Source: Sulfurospirillaceae bacterium (GTDB taxonomy: Bacteria > Campylobacterota > Campylobacteria > Campylobacterales > Sulfurospirillaceae). From it: a DNA stretch of 64,000 nt. The position numbers and the translations under genes were made by a program. The notes under the pieces are model-generated. The model was not told the DNA's origin, ran no database searches, and was given only the letters and a program-made list of their open reading frames with translations. The stretch's first letter is position 1. Each line of letters opens with the position of its first letter. Shown here piece by piece: positions 8,313 to 16,768 of the stretch. The stretch covers positions 60,861-124,860 of the forward strand of contig JAQUWL010000004.1 of NCBI GenBank assembly GCA_028692875.1, written 5' to 3'.

Positions 8313-8998
8313 AAAAAGTTTTAGTTACAGGAGCAACTGGAGTTATCGGAAGTGCGATTGTAAGGTATTTTGCTAGAAATGATTATTTTGTTTACATCCA
8401 CTATAAAAGCCAAAAAGAAAAAGCTCAAAATCTGCTCGAAGAGATAAAAAACGGGCAAATCATCCAATGCGACCTTGCAAACAAAAATGAGGTTAAAAAG
8501 GCTTTAGAATCCTTACATGTAGAGGTTTTGGTAAATAATGCAGGTATCACAAAAGATAAACTTTTTTTCTTTATGGATGAGCAAGAGTGGGGCGATGTGC
8601 TAGATACAAATCTCAACAGCCTTTTTTATGTTACTAAACAGATATTGCCAAATATGATAAAAGCAAAATCAGGCTCCATCATCAACGTATCATCCATATC
8701 TGGACTTGTTGGCAACGCTGGGCAAGTGAACTACTCAAGCGCCAAAGGAGGCATCATCGCTTTTACGAAGGCTCTTTGTGCTGAAGTGGGACGCTACAAT
8801 ATCAGAGTAAACGCCGTTGCTCCAGGTGTTATAGAGTCTGAAATGGTTGAAAATGTAGATAAAAACATCACAAATATCATCCCTCTAAAACGCCTTGGAA
8901 CTCCCGAAGAGGTCGCAGAAGTTGTCTTTTTCCTAGGCGATAAAGCCACCTACGTAAATGGCGAAGTTATCAACATCAGTGGCGGAATGGTCAGATAA
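8309..8998 (+). CDS. 3-oxoacyl-ACP reductase, SDR family (FabG/ApeQ-like)
   Basis: A 229-residue short-chain dehydrogenase with the NADPH-binding TGATGVIGSAIV, the NNAG motif, catalytic Ser in NVSSISGLVG and YxxxK in NYSSAKGG, and the FabG-like ending VNGEVINISGGMV. It reduces the 3-keto group after each condensation. The ATGA overlap with the ammonia-lyase gene and the TAATG junction with the next gene show translational coupling. The normal fatty-acid FabG is presumably encoded elsewhere, and the operon position assigns this one to the polyene pathway. Confidence 0.9.
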   Translation: MKKVLVTGATGVIGSAIVRYFARNDYFVYIHYKSQKEKAQNLLEEIKNGQIIQCDLANKNEVKKALESLHVEVLVNNAGITKDKLFFFMDEQEWGDVLDTNLNSLFYVTKQILPNMIKAKSGSIINVSSISGLVGNAGQVNYSSAKGGIIAFTKALCAEVGRYNIRVNAVAPGVIESEMVENVDKNITNIIPLKRLGTPEEVAEVVFFLGDKATYVNGEVINISGGMVR

Positions 8999-9399
8999 TG
9001 CGTCTTTTATTTTCGTTTTTGTGTATATTGTTTATCGCTTATTTTCTTGAAGATTTTGTCGTTTTCAAGTTTTTACCTTTGATTATTTCCATTGTTTTTA
9101 CCTACCTTCTGATTGAAAGTTATTATAGAAAGAACTCTATTATTCTCAAATTTGCCCGCAAATGGCTAACAATAGACAAAAAAGAGGAGTTGTACATACA
9201 TAAATCAACACTCTTTTGGATTTTTATAGCCTTTTTAAATCTCTTCTTACATGTAGGAGTTTTGCTGCTTGGCAACACTACTTATTGGGCTATGTATGCC
9301 TCTTTTGGATGGTATCTCATCTTTGCTTTTGGCGGAGTTTTGCAGTTTTTACATAGAAAATTTGTCTTTTTAAAAGAGCCTAAATGCGTCCAAAAATAG
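8998..9399 (+). CDS. Small integral membrane protein of polyene clusters (COG4648-like)
   Basis: A 133-residue protein with about four hydrophobic segments (residues 3-20, 22-40, 72-92 and 97-115) and positively charged loops between them. The second half reads LFWIFIAFLNLFLHVG and YWAMYASFGWYLIFAFGG. Proteins like this recur in aryl polyene clusters, sometimes misannotated as gyrase B-like, and have no known biochemistry. It probably helps membrane assembly or transport. The start codon overlaps the FabG-like stop, and its end overlaps the LolA-like gene by 16 bases. Confidence 0.75.
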   Translation: MRLLFSFLCILFIAYFLEDFVVFKFLPLIISIVFTYLLIESYYRKNSIILKFARKWLTIDKKEELYIHKSTLFWIFIAFLNLFLHVGVLLLGNTTYWAMYASFGWYLIFAFGGVLQFLHRKFVFLKEPKCVQK

Positions 9400-9866
9400 T
9401 TCTACTTCTACTTTTTTTTGCTTTAACTCTTTTTGCACAAAACCCTTTCAAAGAGACAAGATATATCTACGCTATCGACAAAACTCTTCTTTTGGAAGGC
9501 TACATCACTTTTGGCGAACAAAATGTCATCATCGAATACACCAAACCCCAGCCAAAAGTTCTAACCTATTTTGAAGGCGGGCTTAGTATTCAAGATGAAA
9601 ATGGCTACACCGCAACCCAGCTAAATGCCAACTCTGCGATGAACTATTTTTTTATGATTATCAAGGCGATTGAGGAAAACAACGATGCTCTTTTGGAGAG
9701 TTTTTTTACATCCAAAACCGATGCGCAAACAACCATTCTTGAGCCAAAAGATACAGCCTCGCAGATGGTGCAAGAAGTGAAAATTACCAAAAATGGCAAT
9801 AAGCTAAAATCCTTACATGTAGAGCTTAAAAATGGCGATAGGATAACCATTGAAACAGTGGACTAA
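9384..9866 (+). CDS. LolA-like periplasmic lipid carrier
   Basis: A 160-residue secreted protein with a clear signal peptide (MRPKIVLLLLFFALTLFAQN) and alternating beta segments such as LLEGYITFGEQNVIIEY and ITIETVD at the end. LolA-type proteins in polyene clusters are believed to escort the lipid-linked product across the periplasm to the outer membrane. Sequence similarity to LolA is weak by eye, and the call rests on size, signal peptide and position between the membrane protein and the MMPL exporter. A TACATGTA lies near its end. Confidence 0.7.
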   Translation: MRPKIVLLLLFFALTLFAQNPFKETRYIYAIDKTLLLEGYITFGEQNVIIEYTKPQPKVLTYFEGGLSIQDENGYTATQLNANSAMNYFFMIIKAIEENNDALLESFFTSKTDAQTTILEPKDTASQMVQEVKITKNGNKLKSLHVELKNGDRITIETVD

Positions 9867-11964
9867 AGCCCTAAATATAGGCTTTTTTATAGTTGTTTTG
9901 GGTCTGTTTTTTAGCTTTAGACAAATGTGGAGCGTCTCAACGGATTTGATGGCATTGTTGCCCCAAAATAAAAGCAAAACACTCTTTGAAACCTACTCAA
10001 GTTTTAAAAACGCAAAAGAGGTTTTTGTAGCCACACAAGGTTTTGACAAAGACTCTTTATCGCACATCAAAAAGATAGAAGAAAGACTCACAAAAGAGAA
10101 TCTTTTAAAACTTGAAAGCGACATAAAGCTCAATGCACCTCTTAAAAAATACATTCAAGAAAATATCTTTTACCTTAGAGAACTAAACGAAAAACCCTCG
10201 CAAAACGTGGCTGGGATAGTGCAAAAACTCTTTGAGCAAATCACCACAAATCCTTACTACACCGCCATTGACACACAAGACCCGCTAGGATATTTTAAAC
10301 CTTTAAATCCAAACAAAGAGCTAAATATCAAAAATGCTCATTTGGCTTTGGGGGATTTTGGCTATTTGAGTGTCTTTAGCCTTAGCGACACCTCAAACAC
10401 AAAAGAGAGTTTTCAAAAAGTCTATGACATCGTAAAACAAGAGGTTGGAGAAAGCCCAAATATCAAGGCTTTTAGCCCCATTTTTTACTTTGTTGAAAAT
10501 GCACAAAAAACGCAAAAAGATGTCACTTTGATTATCTTTTTTTCAACCGCTCTTTTGCTTTTTCTCTATCTTTTGGTTATTAAAAATATCGCTCTTTTAT
10601 TTAACACTATCCTAACTCTTGCGACCTCTGGGCTTATTGCTTTTATGGCTACATGTAGTGTTTTTGGTAGTGTTTCCATCTTTACGTTGGCATTTGGCAA
10701 CGCCGTTGGAACGTTGGCGATTGACTATATGTTTCATCACTATTTTCACGACCACTACAGCAAATCAAAACCCTTTAGCCGTACCGTTTTTTTTGGTTTT
10801 CTAACAACTTTTGGTGCTTTTTTTATAATCTCTTTTGTCGATTTTCCGCTTATAAAACAGCTTAGTTTTTTTGCGATGATATCTCTTTTTTTATCATATA
10901 TGCAGTTTGCTATTCTTTTTCCGATGATAGGTTTTAAACAAGCAAAAACCATAAGTACATTTCGATTTTCCGTTCCTTTGCCTTACAAAACCATCGCCAC
11001 AATCTCGTTTTTGACAATTCTTGGTGCCATTTATTTCCTACATGTAGAGACTGACCTTAGGCGTCTTGACTATCAAAACAAGCCGCTTATGGAGCTGGAG
11101 GGGTTTTTCAAAAAGGCTACTTTAAAGCAAGACTACACCCCCATTCTCATCGAAGCCAACTCTGTTGATGAGCTTATTTTGCGAAGTAAAACTATTCAAA
11201 AAGAGTTTCAAAAAACACTTACCCCTCTTGCATTTTTTGTCGATAAGCAAACCTTTGCCAAACGTCAAGAGACACTTCAAGCGTTGGATTTTGAGATGCT
11301 TGAAAAAGAGGTTGAAAAGGAGGCGAGTCGCATTGGATTTAGGGAGAATTTTTTCAAAAATGCCTACTCTCAAGAGCTTCTTTATCCACAACACACAGAG
11401 CTTGACGCCTCTAAAATTCAAGAGATGGGATTTGACGTTGTGACAAAAAATAACCTTTTTTACACCCACGCAATGGTAAAAACAGAAGATGTAAAAGAGG
11501 TTGAAAAAAGAGGATTTGCATATGGCATTAACTCAAAAGAGATGTTTTTAGAATCACTCAAGCACGTTACCTATCAGCTTTTATTTGGCGGTGCTTTGGT
11601 GCTAGTTTTGATGACCACGATACTTCTTATAACATGTAGGAAAACTCTTGCTTTAAGCTCAAGCTACGTCCTTTTTCCAACAGCTCTTATTTTGCTTGTT
11701 GGGATAAATGACTTTACGATTATACATATTTTTATGCTTTTTATCGTCATCGCCTTTGGGATTGACTATGGTATCTATATGGGGGCGAAAGAGCACTCAA
11801 GAGTACAGACAAAAAACGCCATTTTATTTTCACTTATGAGCACATTTGCAGGTTTTGGGGTGTTGATATTTAGCCAAATAGGTGCTCTTTTTGCTATGGG
11901 ATTGGTTTCTTGCTTGGGCGTGGGAGCTATATTTGTGCTTTTATTAGGAGGAGATAAAGAGTGA
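9850..11964 (+). CDS. MMPL/RND-family exporter
   Basis: A 704-residue membrane protein with the two-fold layout of RND/MMPL transporters. TM1 near residues 8-24 is followed by a large periplasmic domain, about five TM helices (230-370), a second periplasmic domain (390-570) and about five more TM helices up to the C-terminus. The segments LAFGNAVGTLAIDYMFHHYF and IVIAFGIDYGIYMGAKEH are the conserved TM4/TM10-like motifs with aspartates suited to proton coupling. MMPL exporters in aryl polyene clusters move the product out of the inner membrane. The start is TTG at 9850, overlapping the LolA-like gene by 17 bases. Confidence 0.88.
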   Translation: MKQWTKALNIGFFIVVLGLFFSFRQMWSVSTDLMALLPQNKSKTLFETYSSFKNAKEVFVATQGFDKDSLSHIKKIEERLTKENLLKLESDIKLNAPLKKYIQENIFYLRELNEKPSQNVAGIVQKLFEQITTNPYYTAIDTQDPLGYFKPLNPNKELNIKNAHLALGDFGYLSVFSLSDTSNTKESFQKVYDIVKQEVGESPNIKAFSPIFYFVENAQKTQKDVTLIIFFSTALLLFLYLLVIKNIALLFNTILTLATSGLIAFMATCSVFGSVSIFTLAFGNAVGTLAIDYMFHHYFHDHYSKSKPFSRTVFFGFLTTFGAFFIISFVDFPLIKQLSFFAMISLFLSYMQFAILFPMIGFKQAKTISTFRFSVPLPYKTIATISFLTILGAIYFLHVETDLRRLDYQNKPLMELEGFFKKATLKQDYTPILIEANSVDELILRSKTIQKEFQKTLTPLAFFVDKQTFAKRQETLQALDFEMLEKEVEKEASRIGFRENFFKNAYSQELLYPQHTELDASKIQEMGFDVVTKNNLFYTHAMVKTEDVKEVEKRGFAYGINSKEMFLESLKHVTYQLLFGGALVLVLMTTILLITCRKTLALSSSYVLFPTALILLVGINDFTIIHIFMLFIVIAFGIDYGIYMGAKEHSRVQTKNAILFSLMSTFAGFGVLIFSQIGALFAMGLVSCLGVGAIFVLLLGGDKE

Positions 11965-13139
11965 AAATAACTATCTTGCACGACAACCAAAGCAAAACTA
12001 CCTACTATACTCAAGAGCTATGCGATGATAGCCCAAAGGGTATCTTGTCCTACATTCCCTCAAGCACGAAAGAGCAAAATGCCATCGACATTTTAAGGGC
12101 ATATCTCTGCGATGCAAAACCCATACTCTACGACAAAGAAAATCTATCACTTGCCAAAAGTATTGAGGCTTTGGATGGGAAAATATTTGAAGATATTGAT
12201 TTTTCGGCGATGTTTTTTACCTCTGGAAGTACAGGCTTTCCAACTGGTGCGTTTAAAAGCAAAGAAAATATCCAAACCGATATGGATGCACTCATCAAAA
12301 TTTTTGGCTCGTTTAAAGCAAGCACATTTGTCTCAACCGTTCCTTTTATCCACATCTACGGCTTTTTAGTTGGGCTTTTGTTACCTCTAAAACTAGATGC
12401 GAATTTGATATTTAAAGAGCATTTTCTTCCGCACGACCTGCTTGCTTTCTCTCAACCAAAAACTATTGTCGTAACAACTCCTCTCTACATAAAAGCTCTT
12501 TTGCAACTTGGCGAATCCAAAGACCTAAGCAAAACTATTTTTATCAGCTCCACTGGACCACTTTCTGCGCAAATCGCCAAAGAGTTTACCGACACGTTTC
12601 ATACCACTTTGATTCAGATATTTGGCTCAACCGAAACAGGAAGCATAGCCTATAAAAAGCAAGATGATCTGTTTTGGACGCCTTTTGATGGTGTTGAGGT
12701 CACGCTAAATGACGAGGGATTGCTACATGTAAGCTCTCCTTTTATCTCAAAAATCTTATGGAACAACGGCTTTACGCACACAAACGGAGCCATCCAGACG
12801 TTTGATTATGCGACACTTCAAGATGGAAAATTTCAGCTTATCGGACGAAGTCAAAATATCCTAAAAGTCGCCGGAAAACGCTATGCAACAGCACAAATTG
12901 AGGAGATTTTGGAAAAAATAGAGGGCGTAAAAAAAGCCCTTGTGCAAGTGAAACACACCGACAAAGCACTTAAGGATGAGAGTGTTTTGATTTTCCTAGA
13001 GAGCGACAAACTTATCACACTCAAAGAGGTCAAGGCAGTCATCAAAACCGCCATAGGCAAATTGAACTTTCCTATCGAGTTAAAAGTTGTCGATAAAATA
13101 CCAACAACTTTGGTCGGCAAAAAAATTATGCCCTTGTGA
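11961..13139 (+). CDS. Acyl/aryl AMP-ligase of the polyene pathway
   Basis: A 392-residue adenylate-forming enzyme with the P-loop MFFTSGSTGFPTG (about 84), QIFGSTETGSIAYK (about 213), the hinge-region FQLIGRSQNILKVAGKR (about 293) and the catalytic C-terminal lysine region PTTLVGKKIMPL. It is shorter than typical 500-residue ligases, as usual for the polyene-cluster branch. It should activate the aryl starter acid (the lyase product) as an adenylate and load it on the ACP. GTG at 11961 overlaps the MMPL stop by four bases (GTGA). It is the last gene of this operon. Confidence 0.88.
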   Translation: MKITILHDNQSKTTYYTQELCDDSPKGILSYIPSSTKEQNAIDILRAYLCDAKPILYDKENLSLAKSIEALDGKIFEDIDFSAMFFTSGSTGFPTGAFKSKENIQTDMDALIKIFGSFKASTFVSTVPFIHIYGFLVGLLLPLKLDANLIFKEHFLPHDLLAFSQPKTIVVTTPLYIKALLQLGESKDLSKTIFISSTGPLSAQIAKEFTDTFHTTLIQIFGSTETGSIAYKKQDDLFWTPFDGVEVTLNDEGLLHVSSPFISKILWNNGFTHTNGAIQTFDYATLQDGKFQLIGRSQNILKVAGKRYATAQIEEILEKIEGVKKALVQVKHTDKALKDESVLIFLESDKLITLKEVKAVIKTAIGKLNFPIELKVVDKIPTTLVGKKIMPL

Positions 13140-13164
13140 TATTTTTCATTGTAAATATTGCAGT

Positions 13165-14415
13165 TTAAACAAGCACCTTTAAAGGAATTGCCCAAAATTG
13201 GAATTCTTCAATTTTGTATGGCAATACTTTATCTCCGCCATATAAAACTATTCCTTTGAAATTTTTATGATGTATGGTTCTCGCTAAAGAAAGAAGTCCT
13301 TTAAAATGTTCGTTTTTAAGACTTGAGCCTGATTTGATTTCTAAAGCGACAACATCGCCACCGCTAGATTCAAGTACAAAATCAACCTCTTTTTGGCTTT
13401 GATCTCTATAGTGATAGATATTTACATCTACACTGGTATAGGATTGATGTTTAATCAGCTCACTATAGACAAAGCTTTCAACCAAATTTCCAAAGAATTC
13501 ATTCTGTCTTACCATAGAACCTTCAACATCCGTGTTCAATAAAAAACTTGCCAGTCCTGTATCAATAAAATGAACTTTTGGACTTTTTACCACTCTTTTT
13601 AATTGATTATTAGAATATGGCGGAACGAGTTTGATGATATATAAAGCTTCTAAAATCTGTATATATTTTGCCACCGTTTTATCTGCTATATTAATATGAT
13701 TGGCAATATTTTTATAGTTTACAAGGGAGGATATTTGCCCTGCTAAGACTCTTAGTAATTTATCTAAGTCTGAAATTTTGTCTAAATTAATATTTTCAAA
13801 ACTTGCAATATCTTTTCCTATTCTTGCCTTAATATAAAACTCAAACCAAGCTTTCTTAGCTTTTGTAGGAAGCTCATATACCTCAGGGTATCCACCATTG
13901 ACTACAGCACTGACAAAATCAAGCTTTGCTATATTTTCAAAATCAATATCAAAACGATTGAAATCATCACTAAAGAGTTTATCTATAACATTGATGTCTC
14001 TGTTGTTAATTTCTGCATAGGAAAGTGGAAACAAATTAAAACTTACCATTCTGCCTGCAAGTGATTCTTTGATTTTACTATTTTTAAACATATCAGATGA
14101 ACCCGTAAGTAAGAACATTCCTTTTCTATTCTCGTCATCGGCACTCATTTTTATGGCAGGAACAATATCAGGTATCATTTGTACTTCATCTATGGCGACA
14201 TTTTCTTTAGCGATATAGCTTGTAAAACCAACTGGGTCTGATGTTGCCGTTTTAAATACATCTGGGTCATCAAATGTATAGTATTTCATATTTTTTGCTT
14301 TTGCAATTTTCTTTTGCAAAGTTGTTTTTCCTGATTGTCTCGGACCATTAATAGCTACAATTCTAAAAGTTTTTAACATTTCCAAAATAACCGACTCTAG
14401 CTTTCTCTGCACCAT
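13165..14415 (-). CDS. AAA-family ATPase with DUF4143 nuclease-like C-terminus
   Basis: A 416-residue paralogue of the ATPase at 1033. Walker A is NGPRQSGKTTL (about 23), Walker B NVAIDEVQ (about 74), sensor LLTGSSDMF (about 104) and arginine finger LAGRM. The C-terminus has KEVDFVLESS followed by VALEIKSGSS, an intact D...ExK arrangement like PD-(D/E)xK nucleases. These proteins are common singletons in genomic insertions, with no agreed function. It lies between two polyene operons and reads towards the left one, ending 26 bases from its last stop. Three 22-bp-phased repeats precede it. It looks like an insertion into the cluster, although I see no target-site duplication. Confidence 0.85.
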   Translation of the reverse strand: MVQRKLESVILEMLKTFRIVAINGPRQSGKTTLQKKIAKAKNMKYYTFDDPDVFKTATSDPVGFTSYIAKENVAIDEVQMIPDIVPAIKMSADDENRKGMFLLTGSSDMFKNSKIKESLAGRMVSFNLFPLSYAEINNRDINVIDKLFSDDFNRFDIDFENIAKLDFVSAVVNGGYPEVYELPTKAKKAWFEFYIKARIGKDIASFENINLDKISDLDKLLRVLAGQISSLVNYKNIANHINIADKTVAKYIQILEALYIIKLVPPYSNNQLKRVVKSPKVHFIDTGLASFLLNTDVEGSMVRQNEFFGNLVESFVYSELIKHQSYTSVDVNIYHYRDQSQKEVDFVLESSGGDVVALEIKSGSSLKNEHFKGLLSLARTIHHKNFKGIVLYGGDKVLPYKIEEFQFWAIPLKVLV

Positions 14416-14448
14416 TGCGTATCCCTTTTATTGGGCTATTGTGTTTAT

Positions 14449-14505
14449 AATTACGAAATTAACCAGCATTAATTACGAAATTACATAGGTAATATTACGA
14501 GATTA
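14449..14505. promoter_or_regulatory. Three iterated operator-like repeats upstream of the ATPase
   Basis: AATTACGAAATTA starts at 14449 and again at 14471, with the variant TATTACGAGATTA at 14493. The start-to-start distance is exactly 22 bp both times, two helical turns, which places all three on one DNA face. Each unit is nearly palindromic (AATT...AATT). This is the layout of a cooperative repressor site and probably controls the ATPase gene 34 bases away. Confidence 0.55.
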
Positions 14506-14548
14506 CATCTTAAAACTCTATTAGTCTGATGATAATATTTTTGAAGGC

Positions 14549-14579
14549 TTGAGGCAGTTGGAAAATTCAACTGCCTCAA
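14549..14579 (-). terminator. Hairpin after the small lipoprotein gene
   Basis: TTGAGGCAGTTG (14549-14560) and CAACTGCCTCAA (14568-14579) form a perfect 12-bp stem with a 7-base loop, 21 bases beyond the stop of the gene at 14600. There is no clean T run, so it may act as an RNA stabiliser rather than a strict terminator. Confidence 0.55.
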
Positions 14580-14599
14580 TGCGAGAAGAAAGGTTATGC

Positions 14600-14992
14600 T
14601 TACAGTAAGCCGAGTTGTACTTGAATAGCTTTGTTTAGATTTTGAATCCAGCCATTATAGTTGCTGTGAATTGTATTTTCAGTTGGGCTATAGTCAAGAT
14701 TTGTACTGCTTACATAGTTGATACTATAATCTTGCGTTGTATGCTTAATCGAAACAACAGCAACATGCTTTCTTAACATCAAAGTGCCTTGCATTTCGTT
14801 TTCGCTAACTTTTTTCATAATCCAGCCCAAACCGCCACCTGCTCTTGTTATAGCTTTTTGAACATCTTCAAGTGTCGCTTGTTTGTTTGCATTAATCGCA
14901 TTGCCATTTACATTATAAACTTGAGCAACACCACATCCTAAAAATACAAGCGTTGCAACCGTTGCAATCGCCAACATAAAAAACTTCTTCAT
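14600..14992 (-). CDS. Small predicted lipoprotein, unknown function
   Basis: A 130-residue protein with a lipoprotein signal peptide: MKKFFMLAIATVATLVFLGC, where LFLGC fits the lipobox. The mature part has a helix (LEDVQKAITRAGGGLGWIMK) and a beta region (SIKHTTQDYSINYVSSTNLD), then YNGWIQNLNKAIQVQLGLL. I recognise the general pattern from small uncharacterised proteobacterial lipoproteins but can assign no function. It stands alone between the ATPase and the right polyene operon, with its own hairpin behind it. Confidence 0.75.
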   Translation of the reverse strand: MKKFFMLAIATVATLVFLGCGVAQVYNVNGNAINANKQATLEDVQKAITRAGGGLGWIMKKVSENEMQGTLMLRKHVAVVSIKHTTQDYSINYVSSTNLDYSPTENTIHSNYNGWIQNLNKAIQVQLGLL

Positions 14993-15087
14993 TCAAATCC
15001 TTTAATAAAAATTTGGATTATTTTATTCATTTTGATGTTAAAAACCACTTAGTGATTACTATTTAGAACGATTTATACGAATTTTGA

Positions 15088-16407
15088 TTATCTTCCAAAT
15101 ACTTCTTTACCGTGCTTGTATTTATCGTTGATGGTGCATAGCGAAAAAATAACTGTTGATGGAGTTATCGCTTCGATGGGTTTTTTACGACTTGACATCG
15201 TTGTACCCGCAAGATTTAGCCTTGCATTATTCAGCTTTATAGAGCCAACAATGTCGCTACTTACGATAGAAAGACTGGAGTTTTGAACGGTAAGTATAAG
15301 CTCTTTTTGCCCCCTAATCGTACTATTGATAATCTCCACATCCGAATCAAAAATAGCCAATTCCCCTATGGTTGCATCTTTAATCACAACTTTTTGAGAA
15401 TCCCGCACAGTCATAGTGGCGATATTGCCGGTATAAATTTTATCTTTTACATTTTTCATCTTGATATGATAAGCATCTGTCTCTTTTTTTGGTACTTTCT
15501 TGGCAAAGATAGTTTTCGTGTTGAGGTGCTCCAATAACCAATGAGAAAATGCCTCTTCATGTGTCAACATAGGTACATGACCGGAGCGTGGAATGATTTT
15601 TAACGTCGCATTGGGCATCAATTTTTCTAAAACATAGCCTGTTTGAAGTGGTGCAACACCATCTTCTTCGCCCCAAATTATAGTTGTTTTTGTATTTATC
15701 GTTTGAGGAATGCCATTGAAATTTTCTTGCACTAGAGCAACTGCGGCTATCGTGTGAGGTGTTCCGCCTAGAACAACCCCTCTTAAATCTTCAGATAACA
15801 ACACTCTATCTATATCGAGAGTGATTTTATTGTCGATTTTATCTGTTATTTTATCGATAAAATTGTTGAGTTTTTGGGTTTGCAACCCTTGTATAAAGCC
15901 GTTTTTCTCATCAAAAAAACGATTTATCCCATTGTGTGCCAACGATTTACCATAGGCAAATTTATGTAAAATTCCAGCCGCACTAACAAGCACCAAGCTT
16001 TCCACATCTTCTTGATACATATGTGCATATTTTAGAGCGATAGCCCCGCCCATCGAATGTCCAACCAAATGAAAAGGCTTTTTTACGTAGGTTTGTGTCA
16101 AAAAACGAACAACTTTTGCATAATTTTGAGGAGAGTAAAGCTCATTGGCTTTTGAAGATTTTCCAAATCCTGGCAAATCAAACGTAACGACAAAATAATT
16201 TTCTTTCAACAAAGAGATGCTCTGCTCCCAAATCGTAGAAGCCTCATCGCCTAACCCATGCACAAAAACAATAGCTGGTTTTTCGGGATTTCCTACTGTT
16301 TTTATATAAACCGAAGCATTAAAAATTGGCTCAGCAACAAACGTTTCTGTTTGCTCACTTGCACATAACACTCGAAGAAAAATAAAAAAACCTACAAAAA
16401 ACTTCAC
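15088..16407 (-). CDS. Exported alpha/beta hydrolase with C-terminal repeat domain
   Basis: A 439-residue protein. A signal peptide (MKFFVGFFIFLRVLCAS) is followed by an alpha/beta hydrolase domain (about 40-300) with oxyanion FVHGLGDEAS, nucleophile elbow VGHSMGGAIAL (Ser about 118), an acid near IWGEEDGVAPL and catalytic His in PRSGHVPMLTHEE. After about residue 320 comes a region of short repeated beta segments (MTVRDSQKVVIKDATIGELA, then LILTVQNSSLSIVSSDIVGS) that looks like a small right-handed beta-helix. GTG at 16407 follows the dehydratase stop by one base, so it is the last gene of the right polyene operon. It may release or modify the lipid product in the periplasm. Confidence 0.8.
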   Translation of the reverse strand: MKFFVGFFIFLRVLCASEQTETFVAEPIFNASVYIKTVGNPEKPAIVFVHGLGDEASTIWEQSISLLKENYFVVTFDLPGFGKSSKANELYSPQNYAKVVRFLTQTYVKKPFHLVGHSMGGAIALKYAHMYQEDVESLVLVSAAGILHKFAYGKSLAHNGINRFFDEKNGFIQGLQTQKLNNFIDKITDKIDNKITLDIDRVLLSEDLRGVVLGGTPHTIAAVALVQENFNGIPQTINTKTTIIWGEEDGVAPLQTGYVLEKLMPNATLKIIPRSGHVPMLTHEEAFSHWLLEHLNTKTIFAKKVPKKETDAYHIKMKNVKDKIYTGNIATMTVRDSQKVVIKDATIGELAIFDSDVEIINSTIRGQKELILTVQNSSLSIVSSDIVGSIKLNNARLNLAGTTMSSRKKPIEAITPSTVIFSLCTINDKYKHGKEVFGR

Positions 16408-16408
16408 C

Positions 16409-16768
16409 TTAAGTCTCTTTCAAAACCAGCATAAAAGCCCCACTGGCGATTTTCTTTATACACGCCTCTTCTTCAAAAACTTCAAAATAAAACTCACGAC
16501 TATTTCCCAAAGATATGCCCTTGCTTACGCAAACTACAAAGCTTAATTGGTCGCTTTTTTTTAACAAAACCGTATCTTTAACCAAAACCAAAAAACCAAT
16601 ATCCACAGAAGATGATGTTGAAAACGCACTACTTGCTTGTGCGCTCGCCTCTACCATCATCGCAAGTGTTGGCAAAGATGAAAAAACACACCTCACTTTT
16701 GCTATGTTTTCATCACAAAAAAGTACCTCTTTGGCAAATAAAATAGGCTCAAGATGTGGTAATTTCAT
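16409..16768 (-). CDS. Hotdog dehydratase-like protein (ApeP-like)
   Basis: A 119-residue hotdog-fold protein opening MKLPHLEPILFAKEVLFCDE, with the helix LPTLAMMVEASAQASSAFS (about 32) and DIGFLVLVKDTVLL (about 56). These match the ApeP-type dehydratases (LPH..PMLL, E..AQA.A, GFL...), which in the Xenorhabdus aryl polyene system work with a second hotdog protein, ApeI. The HFP catalytic loop of FabZ is absent here, while the protein at 4933 has it, consistent with an unequal pair split between the two operons. It overlaps the upstream gene by four bases. Confidence 0.78.
   Translation of the reverse strand: MKLPHLEPILFAKEVLFCDENIAKVRCVFSSLPTLAMMVEASAQASSAFSTSSSVDIGFLVLVKDTVLLKKSDQLSFVVCVSKGISLGNSREFYFEVFEEEACIKKIASGAFMLVLKET

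Noticed and set aside
13140..14415. Insertion sequence between the polyene operons
   Set aside because: The ATPase has no transposase features, and I found no terminal inverted repeats or target duplication around it.
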